Source: Oleiagrimonas soli | GTDB lineage: Bacteria > Pseudomonadota > Gammaproteobacteria > Xanthomonadales > Rhodanobacteraceae | Direction: 5' to 3' | Assembly: GCF_000761445.1 (NCBI RefSeq) | Contig: NZ_KN196470.1 | Coordinates: 2,434,732-2,498,731, forward strand | Length of the DNA: 64,000 bases | Shown here: positions 46,900 through 57,108 of the stretch, piece by piece | Layout of the letters: each line of letters begins with the position of its first letter | Position numbering within the stretch: position 1 is the stretch's first letter | Made by a program: the position numbers and the translations under genes | Notes under the pieces: model-generated | The model's input: the letters and a program-made list of their open reading frames with translations, nothing else | Told to the model about the DNA's origin: nothing | The model's database searches: none

Positions 46900-46960
46900 A
46901 GTACGGCCGGGAACGCTATCGTGACCCGTACGCCCGCGACCAGCCACGCATACCGTCGAG

Positions 46961-47660
46961 CTAGGCGGAGTGCGGTCGCAGGCTGTTCACCGGACGAGCG
47001 GAACGCCACGTTGAACAGCCTCGCGGTGCCCCGGACGACAAGGCCACGACCGCAACCAGCGTGATCGCGATGCCGAGCGGATTGAAGAGACTGACCACCA
47101 CCGCGACCAGGCCACCGACGCCGTACACCGTCATCGCCGCGCGTTTGCGCATCGCCAGCGCAGTCCCCTGCGTGCCGAGCATGTCGTCGAGCTGCGTATC
47201 GATACGCCGTGTGACCGCAATGTAGGCGAACAGACCGACGCCCGCCAACCGCATGCGCCGCGGCATCGCTCCCATCCCGCCGCGCACACTCGGCGTCCAG
47301 TCGCCAAGGCCGAACACGCCCGAGACCGCCAGTAACCAGCGGCGACCATGCCCTTCACGGTGAACACGATCCACAGCGCCAGGCGCGCTAAATCACCCTG
47401 CACGCAGCGCCAGCCCTGGTACGCTGAACGCCGTGACCACGTCCATCGCAGTGCCGGCCAGCGCGATCAGGCGGCCGTCCCACCCCATCGCCGCCGGACA
47501 TGCCACGTAGTAGGCGCCCAAGGCCGTCGGCACATGACCCGCTGACGACGCAGGCCAGCGCATGTCCTCCGAACTCGTGGATCATGGTCAGCAGCGGCGG
47601 GCGTATCAGCACGAGCCCGATCAGGCTCGTCGTGTCGGTGGGCGCGATCATGGGTTGCAC
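46961..47660 (-). pseudogene. Frameshifted M50-like membrane zinc peptidase
   Basis: The minus strand encodes recognisable pieces of a site-2-protease-like membrane protein in shifting frames. In order they are IGLVLIRPPLLTMIHEFGGH (47626 down), then HVPTALGAYYV...GWDGRLIALAGTA (frame shift near 47540), then DLARLALWIVFTVKGMVAAG (shift near 47400), then VSGVFGLGDWTPSV and LFNPLGIAITL (shift near 47345). The zinc motif reads HEFGGH, one residue longer than HExxH because of an extra GGA codon. Three frameshifts plus a damaged active site support a true pseudogene. Sequencing error would have to hit several places. Confidence 0.65.
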
Positions 47661-47769
47661 GCACGTTCGGCATGGGGCCGCCTCCGCCCCCTAGCGTGCT
47701 CGCTGCAGTCGTCGTCGACACATGCTCGCATGTGACCTCAAGCGCATGACAGGCTCATACGCATCGAGA

Positions 47770-49155
47770 TCAGACGCTGATGCGACCGCCCGATTTGCGC
47801 ACGATCAGCATCGCCAGCTCCAGCGACTGCTCGTAGTTCAGACGCGGATCGACGGTCGACTTGTAGGCACGCGACAGATCCGCCTCGACCAGCCCACGCG
47901 CGCCGCCGATGCACTCGGTCACGTCTTCGCCCGTCAATTCCAGATGCACGCCGCCCAGGCGCGTGCCGGCAGCGGCATGCGCATCGAACGCCTGCTCCAA
48001 CTCGCCGGCCACGTTGGCGAAACGGCGCGTCTTGTAGCCGTTGGATGTGCTCTCGGTGTTGCCGTGCATGGGATCGCACACCCACAGCACGCGCCGCCCA
48101 CTGGCGCGCACCGCCTCCAGCAGCGGCGGCAGCTTGTCGGCGACCTTGTCCGCCCCCATGCGATGGATCAGCGTCATGCGGCCGGGTTCGTCGTCGGGAT
48201 TGAGCACATCCAGCAGGCGCAGCAGATGATCGCGTTGCATGGTCGGACCGACCTTGATCGCGACCGGATTGCGAATGCCGCGGAAATACTCCACGTGCGC
48301 GCCGTCCAGCGCCGCCGTGCGCATGCCGATCCAGGGGAAGTGCGTACCCAGGTTGAACCAACCCCACTGCCGCGGCACACGGCGCGTCTGGGCCTGCTCG
48401 TAGTGCAGCAGCAGCGCCTCGTGCGAGGTGAAAAAATCCACGCGCGAGAAGCTTTCCAGCGCCTCACCCGCGAGCGTCTCCATGAAGCGCAGCGAGTCGC
48501 TGATGCCATCGACCATTTGCCGGTATTCGCTGGCCAGCGGTGAATGGTCGACCCACGCCAGGTCCCAGTATTCGGGATGATGCAGATCCGCGAAGCCGCC
48601 GTCGATCAGCGCGCGCGTGAAGTTCATCGTCATCGCCGAATGCGAATGGGCACGCAGCAGGCGATGCGGGTCGGCGCGACGCGCTTCCGGCGTGAAGGCC
48701 GGCGCATTGATGATGTCGCCGCGGTAGCTCGGCAGCGTGATGTCGTCGCGGGTCTCGGTGTCGGCCGAACGCGGCTTCGCGTACTGCCCGGCAAAACGAC
48801 CGACGCGCAGCACCGGCAGACGCATGCCGTGCACCAGCACCAGGCTCATCTGCAGCAGCACCTTCAAGCGGTTGGTGATGACCCGGTTGTTGCAGTCGGC
48901 AAAGCTTTCCGCGCAATCGCCGCCCTGCAGCACGAAGCGCCGGCCTTCCTGCGCCTCGGCGACCAGGCGCTTGAGCGTCAGCACCTCCCACGAGGTGACC
49001 AGTGGCGGACGCTCGCTAAGCTCCCCGAGCGCGGCACCGAGCGCCGCCTGATCCTCGTAATGCGGCTGCTGGATGGCTTCGCGTGCCTGCCAGGAATCCG
49101 GCGCCCAGTTCTCGGGTTCACGGATGGGCTGGACGGGACGATCGCTTACATTCAT
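47770..49155 (-). CDS. Class II 3-deoxy-7-phosphoheptulonate (DAHP) synthase
   Basis: A 461-aa enzyme of the class II (plant/AroA-II type) family that joins PEP and erythrose 4-phosphate in the first step of the shikimate pathway. Characteristic stretches: LQGGDCAESF, AKPRSADTE, GPTMQRDHLLRLLDVLNPDDEPGR and WVCDPMHGNTES. Metal ligands Cys (in GDCAESF), His and Glu are in these segments. In-frame alternatives at 49176 and 49203 exist; the start at 49155 gives the family length, but no strong Shine-Dalgarno supports any of them. A GATAAT-like box is at 49192-49197. Confidence 0.93.
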   Translation of the reverse strand: MNVSDRPVQPIREPENWAPDSWQAREAIQQPHYEDQAALGAALGELSERPPLVTSWEVLTLKRLVAEAQEGRRFVLQGGDCAESFADCNNRVITNRLKVLLQMSLVLVHGMRLPVLRVGRFAGQYAKPRSADTETRDDITLPSYRGDIINAPAFTPEARRADPHRLLRAHSHSAMTMNFTRALIDGGFADLHHPEYWDLAWVDHSPLASEYRQMVDGISDSLRFMETLAGEALESFSRVDFFTSHEALLLHYEQAQTRRVPRQWGWFNLGTHFPWIGMRTAALDGAHVEYFRGIRNPVAIKVGPTMQRDHLLRLLDVLNPDDEPGRMTLIHRMGADKVADKLPPLLEAVRASGRRVLWVCDPMHGNTESTSNGYKTRRFANVAGELEQAFDAHAAAGTRLGGVHLELTGEDVTECIGGARGLVEADLSRAYKSTVDPRLNYEQSLELAMLIVRKSGGRISV

Positions 49156-49251
49156 GGCACGGGCACGGCGGTTCATGGAAACAGGATAGGCATTATCCCG
49201 CATCCAGGGAAATGCCGTGCGGGCATGAGCGCATGTCCGGCGGATGAAGTC

Positions 49252-49758
49252 TCAGCGGCGGCGGCGCGCGGCGAACAGCGCACCGGCACCCAGCAGCACG
49301 AACCAGATCAGCGACCACAGCGGCATCGGCAGACCGAGGATGTTTTCGACCTTGGCGCACTCGCCCGAACCGCTGAGCACCATCTTCAGCACACCGAGCA
49401 GGCCGCCGTGCGCGTCGCGCGTATCCAACAAGTAACCCAGCGGCGCACCGCAGCTGGGCACGGCGCCCGGCGGCAGCGACTGAATCCACAGGTGTCGCGC
49501 CGCGATGGCTACGCCAGTGGCGGCCGCCAACAGCGCCAGCAGTGCGTAGACCCAGCGTCCATGGCCCTTGGGCGCATGCAGACCACCGACCAGGAACACC
49601 ATGCCAAGCGCGATGAAGGCCACGCGCTGCAGAATGCACAGCGGACACGGATCCATCAGCAGCACGTACTGCGCATACAGGGCGAAGCCGATCAGCGCGG
49701 CGCAGATCAGGAAGCCGACGAGATAGAAGGTGCGGAAAGACCAACGCAGTGGATTCAT
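49252..49758 (-). CDS. dsbB: Disulfide bond formation protein B
   Basis: A 168-aa inner-membrane quinone reductase that reoxidises DsbA. Four membrane helices (about 10-28, 46-62, 68-86 and 143-160). First periplasmic pair CPLC at Cys38 and Cys41 (approximate); second pair in SCGAP and GECAKVE. All four redox cysteines are present, so it should be functional. No dsbA is nearby. Confidence 0.92.
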   Translation of the reverse strand: MNPLRWSFRTFYLVGFLICAALIGFALYAQYVLLMDPCPLCILQRVAFIALGMVFLVGGLHAPKGHGRWVYALLALLAAATGVAIAARHLWIQSLPPGAVPSCGAPLGYLLDTRDAHGGLLGVLKMVLSGSGECAKVENILGLPMPLWSLIWFVLLGAGALFAARRRR

Positions 49759-49861
49759 GGGGCATCGCTTCGACGAATGAACCGCAAAGGTACCCATTCC
49801 CTTTGCGCTTGTCAGCACGCAGACCCATGCGCGCGTCGCAGAAACCGTCGGCGCCGAAAGC

Positions 49862-49897
49862 GAAAGACCCCGGCAGCGCAGGCTGCCGGGGTCTTTC
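49862..49897 (-). terminator. Terminator of the rpoA-rplQ end
   Basis: GAAAGACCCCGGCAGC and GCTGCCGGGGTCTTTC form a perfect 16-pair stem with a four-base loop, 22 bases beyond the rplQ stop. T-rich flanks on both sides suit bidirectional termination. Confidence 0.85.
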
Positions 49898-49919
49898 AGC
49901 AAATCAGGAACCGGAAAAC

Positions 49920-50297
49920 TTATTCGGCTTCCGGGGCACCCGGACGATCCACCAGCTCGACGTACGCCATCGGCGCATTGTCGCCGTCGCGGTTGCCGCA
50001 CTTCAGGATGCGCAGGTAGCCGCCCGGACGCTCGCTGTAGCGCGGGCCCAGATCGGTGAACAGCTTGCCGACCGCTTCCTTGTCGCGCAGACGCGCGAAG
50101 GCGAGGCGGCGGTTGGCGACGCCGTCGGTCTTGGCCAGGGTGATCAACGGCTCGGCGACGCGGCGCAGTTCCTTGGCCTTCGGCAGCGTGGTGCGGATCA
50201 GCTCGTTCTTGATCAGCGACGCCGCCATGTTGCGGAACATCGCCTGACGGTGACTGCTGGTCCGATTGAATTTACGACCGGATTTCATGTGACGCAT
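49920..50297 (-). CDS. rplQ: 50S ribosomal protein L17
   Basis: A 125-aa protein with the conserved [17 protein letters not shown] start and [20 protein letters not shown]. Last gene of the alpha block. It is separated from rpoA by 304 bp instead of the usual few tens, so it may have its own promoter. The tail past the core is acidic (PGAPEAE). Confidence 0.98.
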   Translation of the reverse strand: MRHMKSGRKFNRTSSHRQAMFRNMAASLIKNELIRTTLPKAKELRRVAEPLITLAKTDGVANRRLAFARLRDKEAVGKLFTDLGPRYSERPGGYLRILKCGNRDGDNAPMAYVELVDRPGAPEAE

Positions 50298-50601
50298 GAT
50301 GGAATTCTCTTCGTTTGTCGTTATGGGAAGCCGGCTCTTGTGTCCGACACCCGCGGTTGCCCGCTGTGAGCCCTATCAGATCGGGGCCTTAGAGAAACAC
50401 GGTCCGAAGACCGCTTGCGTCCGAAAATGCCAAAAGAACGACGCTTTTCGAACAGTGCGGCCATGGATGGCCACTTTTGGTGCTTCGGCCAGAGCGTAAT
50501 GAACGCTCCGGCCGAATTCTTCACTACTAGGGCGATCAGGGAAGATCGCACAAGTAAACACTTAAGGACTGCAATTCACCGCAGGTCCGAGCGGAGCCTT
50601 A
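50298..50601 (-). other. Structured spacer between rpoA and rplQ, no gene
   Basis: 304 bp without a supported ORF. It holds a CGGCC(A)GAGCG/CGCTC(C)GGCCG stem-loop (50486-50514, 11 pairs counting one wobble), GGCCAT-ATGGCC (about 50459-50472) and CGGTC-CGAA-GACCG (50400-50413). The short frames here resemble no known protein, and it does not encode rpmJ. Confidence 0.6.
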
Positions 50602-51600
50602 TCAGCCCAGCTGCATCCCGTGCACCAGACCCGGCGGCGGCCAGTTCTCGAGCTTCATGCCCAGCGCCAGACCGCGCGCACCCAGCACGTCCTTGATCTC
50701 GGTCAGAGACTTCTTGCCAAGGTTCGGGGTCTTCAGCAGCTCGACCTCGGTCTTCTGCACCAGATCGCCGATGTAGTAGATGCTCTCGGCCTTCAGGCAG
50801 TTGGCCGAACGCACGGTCAGCTCCAGATCGTCGATCGGACGCAGCAGCAGCGGGTCGAACCCGGCCTGCTCGGCTTCGCCCTCGTCGCTCTCGCGCTGCG
50901 AGAAGTCGCCGAAGATCGACAGCTGGTCATTGAGGATCTCGGCCGCCTTGCGCACCGCTTCCTCGGCGTCGATGGTGCCGTTGGTCTCGATGTCCAGGAT
51001 CAGCTTGTCCAGGTTGGTACGCTGCTCCACGCGGGCCGCGTCGACCTCGTAGGCCACGCGACGCACCGGCGCGAAGGACGCGTCCAGCTGCAGACGGCCG
51101 ATCGGCTGGCTCTCGTCGTCCGGATTCTGACGCGCACTGACCGGCTGGTAACCCAGCCCCTTGCGGACCTTCAGGCGCATGTTCAGCGCGATGTCCTTGG
51201 TCAGATGGCAAATCACATGGTCCGGATTGACGATTTCCACGGTGTGATCAACGGTGATGTCGCCCGCGGTGACCACGCCCTTGCCCTTCTTGGACAGGGT
51301 CAACACGACCTCATCGCCGCTGTGCTGGCGAATCGCGACGTCCTTCAGGTTCAGCAGGACTTCGATCACGTCCTCCTGCAGACCTTCCAGCGTGGTGTAT
51401 TCGTGCAGGACGTCGTCGATCTCGACCTCGACGATCGCCGAACCCGGGATGGAGGAGAGCAGCACGCGACGCAGGGCATTGCCCAGAGTGTGGCCGAAGC
51501 CACGCTCCAGCGGCTCGACCACCACCTTGGAGTGGTTGGGGCCGAGCTGCTCGACATTCAGGCCGCGCGGCCGCAGCACGCTTGTAGACGAAACTGCCAT
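50602..51600 (-). CDS. rpoA: DNA-directed RNA polymerase subunit alpha
   Basis: A 332-aa alpha subunit. N-terminal dimerisation domain (to about 235) with [20 protein letters not shown], and C-terminal DNA- and activator-binding domain with [17 protein letters not shown] and [12 protein letters not shown]. Starts at ATG 51600 directly after rpsD; upstream open frame is not needed. Confidence 0.98.
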   Translation of the reverse strand: MAVSSTSVLRPRGLNVEQLGPNHSKVVVEPLERGFGHTLGNALRRVLLSSIPGSAIVEVEIDDVLHEYTTLEGLQEDVIEVLLNLKDVAIRQHSGDEVVLTLSKKGKGVVTAGDITVDHTVEIVNPDHVICHLTKDIALNMRLKVRKGLGYQPVSARQNPDDESQPIGRLQLDASFAPVRRVAYEVDAARVEQRTNLDKLILDIETNGTIDAEEAVRKAAEILNDQLSIFGDFSQRESDEGEAEQAGFDPLLLRPIDDLELTVRSANCLKAESIYYIGDLVQKTEVELLKTPNLGKKSLTEIKDVLGARGLALGMKLENWPPPGLVHGMQLG

Positions 51601-51620
51601 GTACGGCTCCGGTAATTGGT

Positions 51621-52247
51621 TTACTTCGAGTAAAGCTCGATGATGAGGCTTTCGTTGATGTCGGACGGCAGATCGCCGCGATCCGGCACCGACTTGAACA
51701 CGCCGGCGAACTTCTTGGCGTCGACCTCGACCCACATCGGGCGCAGATCCATGCTGTCGGCCAGCGTCGAGGCTTCCTGCACGCGCAGCTGCTTCTGAGC
51801 GCGTTCGGTCAGGGAGATCTCGTCGCCTTCACGGACCTGGAAGGAAGGAATGTTCACCTTCTTGCCGTTGACCATGACGCCCTTGTGCGACACGAGCTGA
51901 CGCGCCTGCGAACGGGTCACGGCGAAGCCCATGCGATAGACGACGTTGTCGAGACGGCTTTCCAGCAGGCGCAGCAGGTTCTCGCCCGTGTTGCCCTTCA
52001 GCGAGGACGCCTTGGTGTAGTAGTTGCGGAACTGACGTTCCAGCACGCCGTAGATGCGCTTGACTTTCTGCTTCTCGCGCAGCTGGCCGGCGTAATCCGA
52101 CTGACGCATGCGGCGATTGGCACCGTGCTGGCCGGGCTTGTTCTCCAGCTTGCACTTGGAATCGAGCGCGCGCGCCGGGCTCTTCAGCCCAAGGTCGGCG
52201 CCTTCACGGCGCGCCAGTTTGCAGGTGGCTCCACGATATCGGGCCAT
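51621..52247 (-). CDS. rpsD: 30S ribosomal protein S4
   Basis: A 208-aa primary 16S rRNA binding protein, with the S4 RNA-binding motif ([20 protein letters not shown]). In E. coli S4 represses the alpha operon; no clear pseudoknot target was identified here. 20 bp before rpoA. Confidence 0.98.
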   Translation of the reverse strand: MARYRGATCKLARREGADLGLKSPARALDSKCKLENKPGQHGANRRMRQSDYAGQLREKQKVKRIYGVLERQFRNYYTKASSLKGNTGENLLRLLESRLDNVVYRMGFAVTRSQARQLVSHKGVMVNGKKVNIPSFQVREGDEISLTERAQKQLRVQEASTLADSMDLRPMWVEVDAKKFAGVFKSVPDRGDLPSDINESLIIELYSK

Positions 52248-52257
52248 GATGTGCTCC

Positions 52258-52644
52258 TTAGACGCGACGCTTCTTCGGGGGACGGCAGCCGTTATGCGGA
52301 ATCGGCGTGACGTCCGTGATGTTCAGAACCTTGTAGCCGAGCGCATTCAGCGAACGCACGGCCGACTCGCGACCCGGACCCGGGCCCTTGATGCGCACTT
52401 CCACCGTCTTCACGCCGTAATCCAGCGCGGCACGACCGGCGCGCTCGGCAGCAACCTGCGCGGCGAACGGCGTGGACTTGCGCGAACCACGGAAACCGGC
52501 ACCACCGGCGGTCGCCCAGGACAACGCGTTGCCCTGACGATCGGTGATGGTGACGATGGTGTTGTTGAAGGACGCCTGCACATGGGCGATCGCGTCGGTG
52601 ACGACGCGCTTGACCTTCTTCTTGCTCTTGACCGGCTTTGCCAT
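52258..52644 (-). CDS. rpsK: 30S ribosomal protein S11
   Basis: A 128-aa protein ending in the conserved [11 protein letters not shown], with [11 protein letters not shown] near residue 27. Ten bases before rpsD. Confidence 0.98.
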   Translation of the reverse strand: MAKPVKSKKKVKRVVTDAIAHVQASFNNTIVTITDRQGNALSWATAGGAGFRGSRKSTPFAAQVAAERAGRAALDYGVKTVEVRIKGPGPGRESAVRSLNALGYKVLNITDVTPIPHNGCRPPKKRRV

Positions 52645-52659
52645 AACTTTGGAATCCGT

Positions 52660-53016
52660 TTACTTCCTGATCGGACGACGCGGGCCCTTGCGGGTACGCG
52701 CATTCGTTTTCGTGCGTTGACCGCGAACAGGCAGACCGCGGCGATGACGCAGGCCGCGGTAGCAGCCCAGGTCCATCAGTCGCTTGATCGACATGCCGAT
52801 CTCGCGGCGCAGGTCGCCCTCGATGATGTACTTGCCGACTTCGGCACGCAGCTTCTCGATCTCGCCTTCGCTGAGCGACTTGATCGGCGTGGTGGGTTCC
52901 ACACCGGCTTCGGCGCAGACCTTCATGGACCGGGTACGCCCGATGCCATAAATGCTCTGCAGACCGACCCACACATGCTTGTGGACCGGCAGATTGACAC
53001 CCGCAATGCGCGCCAT
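52660..53016 (-). CDS. rpsM: 30S ribosomal protein S13
   Basis: A 118-aa protein beginning [16 protein letters not shown] and ending [12 protein letters not shown]. The ATG at 53016 has GGAGAG nine bases upstream; an earlier in-frame start at 53061 would add 15 non-conserved residues and is rejected. First gene of the alpha block; no rpmJ lies between it and secY. Confidence 0.98.
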   Translation of the reverse strand: MARIAGVNLPVHKHVWVGLQSIYGIGRTRSMKVCAEAGVEPTTPIKSLSEGEIEKLRAEVGKYIIEGDLRREIGMSIKRLMDLGCYRGLRHRRGLPVRGQRTKTNARTRKGPRRPIRK

Positions 53017-53060
53017 GAGCTGTTCTCTCCGAGTTACGTAACGTGCGCGGTAAACGCGCA

Positions 53061-53066
53061 ATTCTA
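53061..53066 (-). promoter_or_regulatory. -10-like box upstream of rpsM
   Basis: TAGAAT on the minus strand, 45 bases before the rpsM ATG, with weak -35 sequence. Possible internal promoter for the alpha block. Confidence 0.35.
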
Positions 53067-53084
53067 ACCTTTATTTCATCAAAC

Positions 53085-53125
53085 AGAAAGCCCTACGGGC
53101 GCCGCACCCGGCATCCCGGCTTTCT
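53085..53125 (-). terminator. Hairpin after secY
   Basis: AGAAAGCC and GGCTTTCT enclose an inner GC-rich stem; on the minus strand it ends in TTTCTGTTT. It may partly terminate or attenuate spc transcripts before rpsM. Confidence 0.45.
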
Positions 53126-53147
53126 CCCCGTGGCCCTTGCTACCGTC

Positions 53148-54476
53148 TCAGTTGCGACGGAGATTGGCCTTCTTGAGCAGATTCTCGTACTGGTGGCTGA
53201 CCAGATGCGCCTGGATCTGCGCGGTAAAGTCCATCACCACGACCACCACGATCAGCAGCGACGTACCACCGAAGTAGAACGGTACGTGCCATGCGTTCTG
53301 CAGGAACGTCGGCACCAGACACACCAGCACCAGGTAGATCGCACCGACCGTCGTCAGCCGGGTCATCACACCGTCGATGTAGTTGGCGGTGCTGCGACCC
53401 GGACGGATGCCCGGAATCAGGGCGCCCGAGCGCTTCAGGTTGTCGGCCGTTTCCTGCGAATTGAACACGATCGCGGTGTAGAAGAACGCGAAGATCAGGA
53501 TCATCGCGGCATACAGCACGTCGTGCAGCGGCTCGCCCGGCGACAGCGCGGTGGTCAGCGAAGTCAGCCAGTGCGACTTGTTGCTCGTTCCGATCCAGGC
53601 CGCAGCCGTGGCCGGGAACATGATCAGACTCGAGGCGAAGATCGGCGGGATCACGCCCGACATGTTGATCTTCAGCGGCAGATGCGAGGTCTGGTTCTGA
53701 TAGCCCTGGCGACCGCCGCCGCGCCGTGCGTAGTTCACGGTGATGCGCCGCTGCGCCTTCTCCATGAACACCACGAACGCCGTCACGCCCAGCACCACGG
53801 CAATGACCATGAACACGCGCAGGATCGACAGCTCGCCGTTGTTGGCCATGGTCAGCGTATGCATGACCGCGGCAGGCAGACCCGCCACGATGCCGGCGAA
53901 GATCAGCAGTGAAATACCGTTGCCGACGCCGCGCTCGGTCATCTGCTCACCGAGCCACATCAGGAACATCGCGCCGGCCGTCAGACCGATCACGGCGGAC
54001 AGAATGAAGCCGGAACCCGGGATGTAGACGACCGGGATGTTACCCGCGCCGACCTGCTTCTGCAGCGCCACGGCGATGCCGAACGCCTGGAACGCAGCCA
54101 GACCCACGGTGCCGATACGCGTGTACATGGTCAGCTTGCGCTGACCGGCCTCGCCTTCCTTCTTCAGCTGCTGCAGGCTGGGCAGTACCGCGCCCATCAT
54201 CTGCACCACGATGGAAGCCGAGATGTACGGCATCACACCCAGGGCGAATACCGAGAAACGTCCCAGCGCGCCGCCGGAGAACATGTTGAACATGCCCAGC
54301 AGGCCGCCCTGTTGATTCAGGAAGCTGCTCATCGCGTCCGGGTTCACGCCCGGCACCGGAATGAACGAACCCAGGCGGAACACCACCAGCGCACCGATCA
54401 CGAAGAAGATGCGCTGGCGCAGCTCGGTCAGACGACCGAGCGATCCCAGCATGCTGTTGCCCTGCGGACCGGCCAC
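53148..54476 (-). CDS. secY: Protein translocase subunit SecY
   Basis: A 442-aa ten-helix channel subunit of the Sec translocon. Typical parts: GSFIPVPGVNPDAM in the plug region, VMPYISASIVVQMM, and the loop MEKAQRRITVNYARR used by SecA. Full length. Stop codon of rplO overlaps its start region by spacing of three bases, so it is coupled to the spc block. Confidence 0.98.
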   Translation of the reverse strand: MAGPQGNSMLGSLGRLTELRQRIFFVIGALVVFRLGSFIPVPGVNPDAMSSFLNQQGGLLGMFNMFSGGALGRFSVFALGVMPYISASIVVQMMGAVLPSLQQLKKEGEAGQRKLTMYTRIGTVGLAAFQAFGIAVALQKQVGAGNIPVVYIPGSGFILSAVIGLTAGAMFLMWLGEQMTERGVGNGISLLIFAGIVAGLPAAVMHTLTMANNGELSILRVFMVIAVVLGVTAFVVFMEKAQRRITVNYARRGGGRQGYQNQTSHLPLKINMSGVIPPIFASSLIMFPATAAAWIGTSNKSHWLTSLTTALSPGEPLHDVLYAAMILIFAFFYTAIVFNSQETADNLKRSGALIPGIRPGRSTANYIDGVMTRLTTVGAIYLVLVCLVPTFLQNAWHVPFYFGGTSLLIVVVVVMDFTAQIQAHLVSHQYENLLKKANLRRN

Positions 54477-54479
54477 GCC

Positions 54480-54911
54480 TTACTCCACGCTTCCGCCGGC
54501 TGCCTCGATGGCAGCCTTGGCGCCGGCCGTGATCATCACGCCGGACAGCTTGACCGCGCGATCGATGCTGCCCTGCAGCACGATCTTGACCTTCTTGGCG
54601 CGGCTGCTGACCAGACCCGCCTCGCGCAGCGTGGCGAAATCGATGGTGTCGGACTTCACGCTGTCCAGCTGATACAGGAACACCTGCTCGGTGTCGGCCT
54701 TCTTCAGCGAGCGGAAACCCACCTTCGGCAGGCGACGCTGCAGCGGCATCTGGCCGCCCTCGAAGCCCACCTTGTGATAACCGCCGGAGCGGGCGTGCTG
54801 ACCCTTGTGGCCGCGGCCAGCGGTCTTGCCGAGACCCGAACCGATACCGCGACCCACACGGGTGCGGCTCGGACGCGAGCCTTCGGACGGCTTGATCGTA
54901 TTCAGACGCAT
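54480..54911 (-). CDS. rplO: 50S ribosomal protein L15
   Basis: A 143-aa protein starting MRLNTIKPSEGSRPSRTRVG with the Gly-rich GRGIGSGLGKTAGRGHKGQ segment. Immediately upstream of secY. Confidence 0.98.
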   Translation of the reverse strand: MRLNTIKPSEGSRPSRTRVGRGIGSGLGKTAGRGHKGQHARSGGYHKVGFEGGQMPLQRRLPKVGFRSLKKADTEQVFLYQLDSVKSDTIDFATLREAGLVSSRAKKVKIVLQGSIDRAVKLSGVMITAGAKAAIEAAGGSVE

Positions 54912-54917
54912 GATCGC

Positions 54918-55109
54918 TTACTCCTCGACCCGGACCAGGTAGTAGACCTTGTTGATCAGGCCGCGCACCTGCGGGCTGTCCTTCAGTTCGCGCACATCGT
55001 TGAGCTTGTTCAGGCCCAGGGCCTTTACGCTCAGACGATGACGCTGCTGCACACCGCGCAGGCCCTTGACCAGGCGCACGCGAACGGTATTGGCGTTGCT
55101 CTTAGCCAT
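54918..55109 (-). CDS. rpmD: 50S ribosomal protein L30
   Basis: A 63-aa L30 ([20 protein letters not shown] core). Its first eight bases overlap the end of rpsE. Confidence 0.97.
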   Translation of the reverse strand: MAKSNANTVRVRLVKGLRGVQQRHRLSVKALGLNKLNDVRELKDSPQVRGLINKVYYLVRVEE

Positions 55110-55611
55110 TGCCCAGCACCTCTTCGACAGTCTTGCCGCGCTTGGCAGCGACCTGCGCCGGCGAAGCCACCGCCTTCAGGCCGTTGATGGTCGCGCGGAC
55201 CAGGTTGATCGGGTTGCGCGAACCGACGGCCTTGGCCAGCACGTTGCGCACGCCGACCACTTCCAGCACGGCGCGCATGGCGCCGCCGGCGATCACGCCG
55301 GTACCCTCGGCGGCCGGCTGCATGTAGACACGCGCCGCACCGTGGTTCGCCTTGATGGCGTACCAAAGGGTGCCGTTGTTGAGGTCGATCTTCACCATGT
55401 TGCGGCGGGCGCGCTCCATGGCCTTGGAGATGGCCAGCGGCACTTCACGCGCCTTGCCATAACCGAAGCCCACGCGGCCTTCGCCGTCGCCGACCACGGT
55501 CAGCGCGGTAAAGCTCATCTGGCGGCCGCCCTTGACGGTCTTGGCCACACGATTGACGGCAATCAGCTTCTCGAGCAGGCCATCTGAATTGTCACGATCA
55601 CTCGAAGACAT
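55102..55611 (-). CDS. rpsE: 30S ribosomal protein S5
   Basis: A 169-aa protein with the [23 protein letters not shown]-binding motif and [16 protein letters not shown] 140-bp spacer separates it from rplR, longer than in most gammaproteobacteria. Confidence 0.98.
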   Translation of the reverse strand: MSSSDRDNSDGLLEKLIAVNRVAKTVKGGRQMSFTALTVVGDGEGRVGFGYGKAREVPLAISKAMERARRNMVKIDLNNGTLWYAIKANHGAARVYMQPAAEGTGVIAGGAMRAVLEVVGVRNVLAKAVGSRNPINLVRATINGLKAVASPAQVAAKRGKTVEEVLGNG

Positions 55612-55751
55612 GTCTTTTCCTGTCGCGCCCGGAACGGTCCGGGACTTGTAGATTACGGCCGCAGCCGCTTGGAGTTGTTGTACTTCTGGTTATGCTTGAA
55701 TTGCGGCGCCGGCCCGAGAAACCCCGGAAAAAGCACGGACGCCGCAACGAA

Positions 55752-56105
55752 TCAGAACTTCAGGCCAGCTTCACGCGCAGCGTCGGCGATCGCCTTGATG
55801 CGGCCGTGATACTTCATGCCCGAACGGTCGAACGCCACGCTATCGACACCGGCGGCGATGGAACGTTCGGCGACGGCCTTGCCCACCGCGGCAGCGGCGG
55901 TCAGGTTCTTGGTGCCCTTGAGGCCCTCGTTGACCGACTTCTGCAGCGTCGAGGCCGCGGCCACCACCGTACCGCCGGTGGCGTCGATGACCTGCGCGTA
56001 CAGATGCTGACCGGAACGGTGCACCGTGAGGCGCGGCACGGCCAGCTTGCGGATGTGAGCGCGCGTGGACTTGGCACGGCGCAGACGGGCGGAATTCTTA
56101 TCCAC
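55752..56105 (-). CDS. rplR: 50S ribosomal protein L18
   Basis: A 117-aa 5S rRNA binding protein ([17 protein letters not shown]-terminal [19 protein letters not shown]). Confidence 0.98.
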   Translation of the reverse strand: MDKNSARLRRAKSTRAHIRKLAVPRLTVHRSGQHLYAQVIDATGGTVVAAASTLQKSVNEGLKGTKNLTAAAAVGKAVAERSIAAGVDSVAFDRSGMKYHGRIKAIADAAREAGLKF

Positions 56106-56169
56106 GATCTTGCTACTCCTGGAAACGGATCGGCTTTACATCGTCCGGGCCATGCGGCCCGCGACGGCA

Positions 56170-56697
56170 TTACGCCTTCTTGGCTTCCTTCAGACTGATA
56201 CGCTCGCCCGCATAGCGGACACCCTTGCCCTTGTACGGCTCCGGCGGGCGCACCGAACGGATCTTGGCGGCCACCTGACCGACGCGCTGCTTGTCGGCAC
56301 CCTTGATCAGAATTTCAGTCTGACTCGGGGTTTCGATGGAGATGCCCTCGGGGGCCTCGAACACCACCGGGTGCGAGTAACCCACGCTGAGGTTCAGGCT
56401 CTTGCCCTGCATGGAGGCACGGTAACCGACGCCGACCAGCTCCAGCTTGCGCTCGAAACCGTCGGTGACGCCCTTGACCATGTTGGCCACCAGGGCGCGA
56501 GCGGTACCCGCGAACTTCACTTCACCGCCATTGGCGATGGAGAAGCGCAGCGTGCCGTCCTCGTTGTTGATGATGACGCCCGGAAGCGCGTGCAGCGACA
56601 GGGTGCCCTTCGGGCCCTTGACGGTGACGCCGCTGTCGTCGGACTTGAATTCGACGCCCTTGGGCAGGGCGACCGGCGCGTTGGCAATACGAGACAT
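56170..56697 (-). CDS. rplF: 50S ribosomal protein L6
   Basis: A 175-aa protein with [16 protein letters not shown] near the start and the C-terminal signature [17 protein letters not shown]. Confidence 0.98.
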   Translation of the reverse strand: MSRIANAPVALPKGVEFKSDDSGVTVKGPKGTLSLHALPGVIINNEDGTLRFSIANGGEVKFAGTARALVANMVKGVTDGFERKLELVGVGYRASMQGKSLNLSVGYSHPVVFEAPEGISIETPSQTEILIKGADKQRVGQVAAKIRSVRPPEPYKGKGVRYAGERISLKEAKKA

Positions 56698-56709
56698 GAC
56701 GATTCTCCC

Positions 56710-57108
56710 TTATGCCACCAGGCCGAGCACTTCGCCGCCCAGACCCTTGTTGCGGGCCTGCGCATCGGTCAGCAGACCGGCGGAGGTCGAGATGATGGAA
56801 ATGCCCAGGCCGCCGATGATCTGCGGCAGTTCGTCCTTGCCGCGATACACGCGCAGGCCCGAACGGCTGATGCGCTGAATGCGCTCGATGGCCGGACGGC
56901 CTTCGAAGTACTTCAGCTGGATCTCAAGGACGGGCTTCTTGGCATCGCTCTGCTCAACCTTGCTGTCGAGGATGTAGCCCTCGTTCTTCAGCAGGTCGGC
57001 GATGGCCGCCTTCAGCTTGGAAGCCGGCATGCTCACGGTCGCCTTGCCCATGGCCTGGGCGTTGCGAATGCGCGTGAACATGTCGGCAATGGGATCAGTC
57101 ATGCTCAT
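56710..57108 (-). CDS. rpsH: 30S ribosomal protein S8
   Basis: A 132-aa protein starting [18 protein letters not shown], with [16 protein letters not shown]. In E. coli S8 regulates the spc operon by binding the rplE leader; the target was not checked. A 129-bp spacer separates it from rpsN. Confidence 0.98.
   Translation of the reverse strand: MSMTDPIADMFTRIRNAQAMGKATVSMPASKLKAAIADLLKNEGYILDSKVEQSDAKKPVLEIQLKYFEGRPAIERIQRISRSGLRVYRGKDELPQIIGGLGISIISTSAGLLTDAQARNKGLGGEVLGLVA

Noticed and set aside
46873..46964. Short frame after the amidase rich in Asp/Arg/Tyr
   Set aside because: It is the tail of a shadow frame of the amidase gene and contains the post-gene hairpin.
53017..53147. Possible rpmJ between secY and rpsM
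   Set aside because: The stretch was read on both strands; it contains stops and a hairpin but no L36-like Cys/His pattern.
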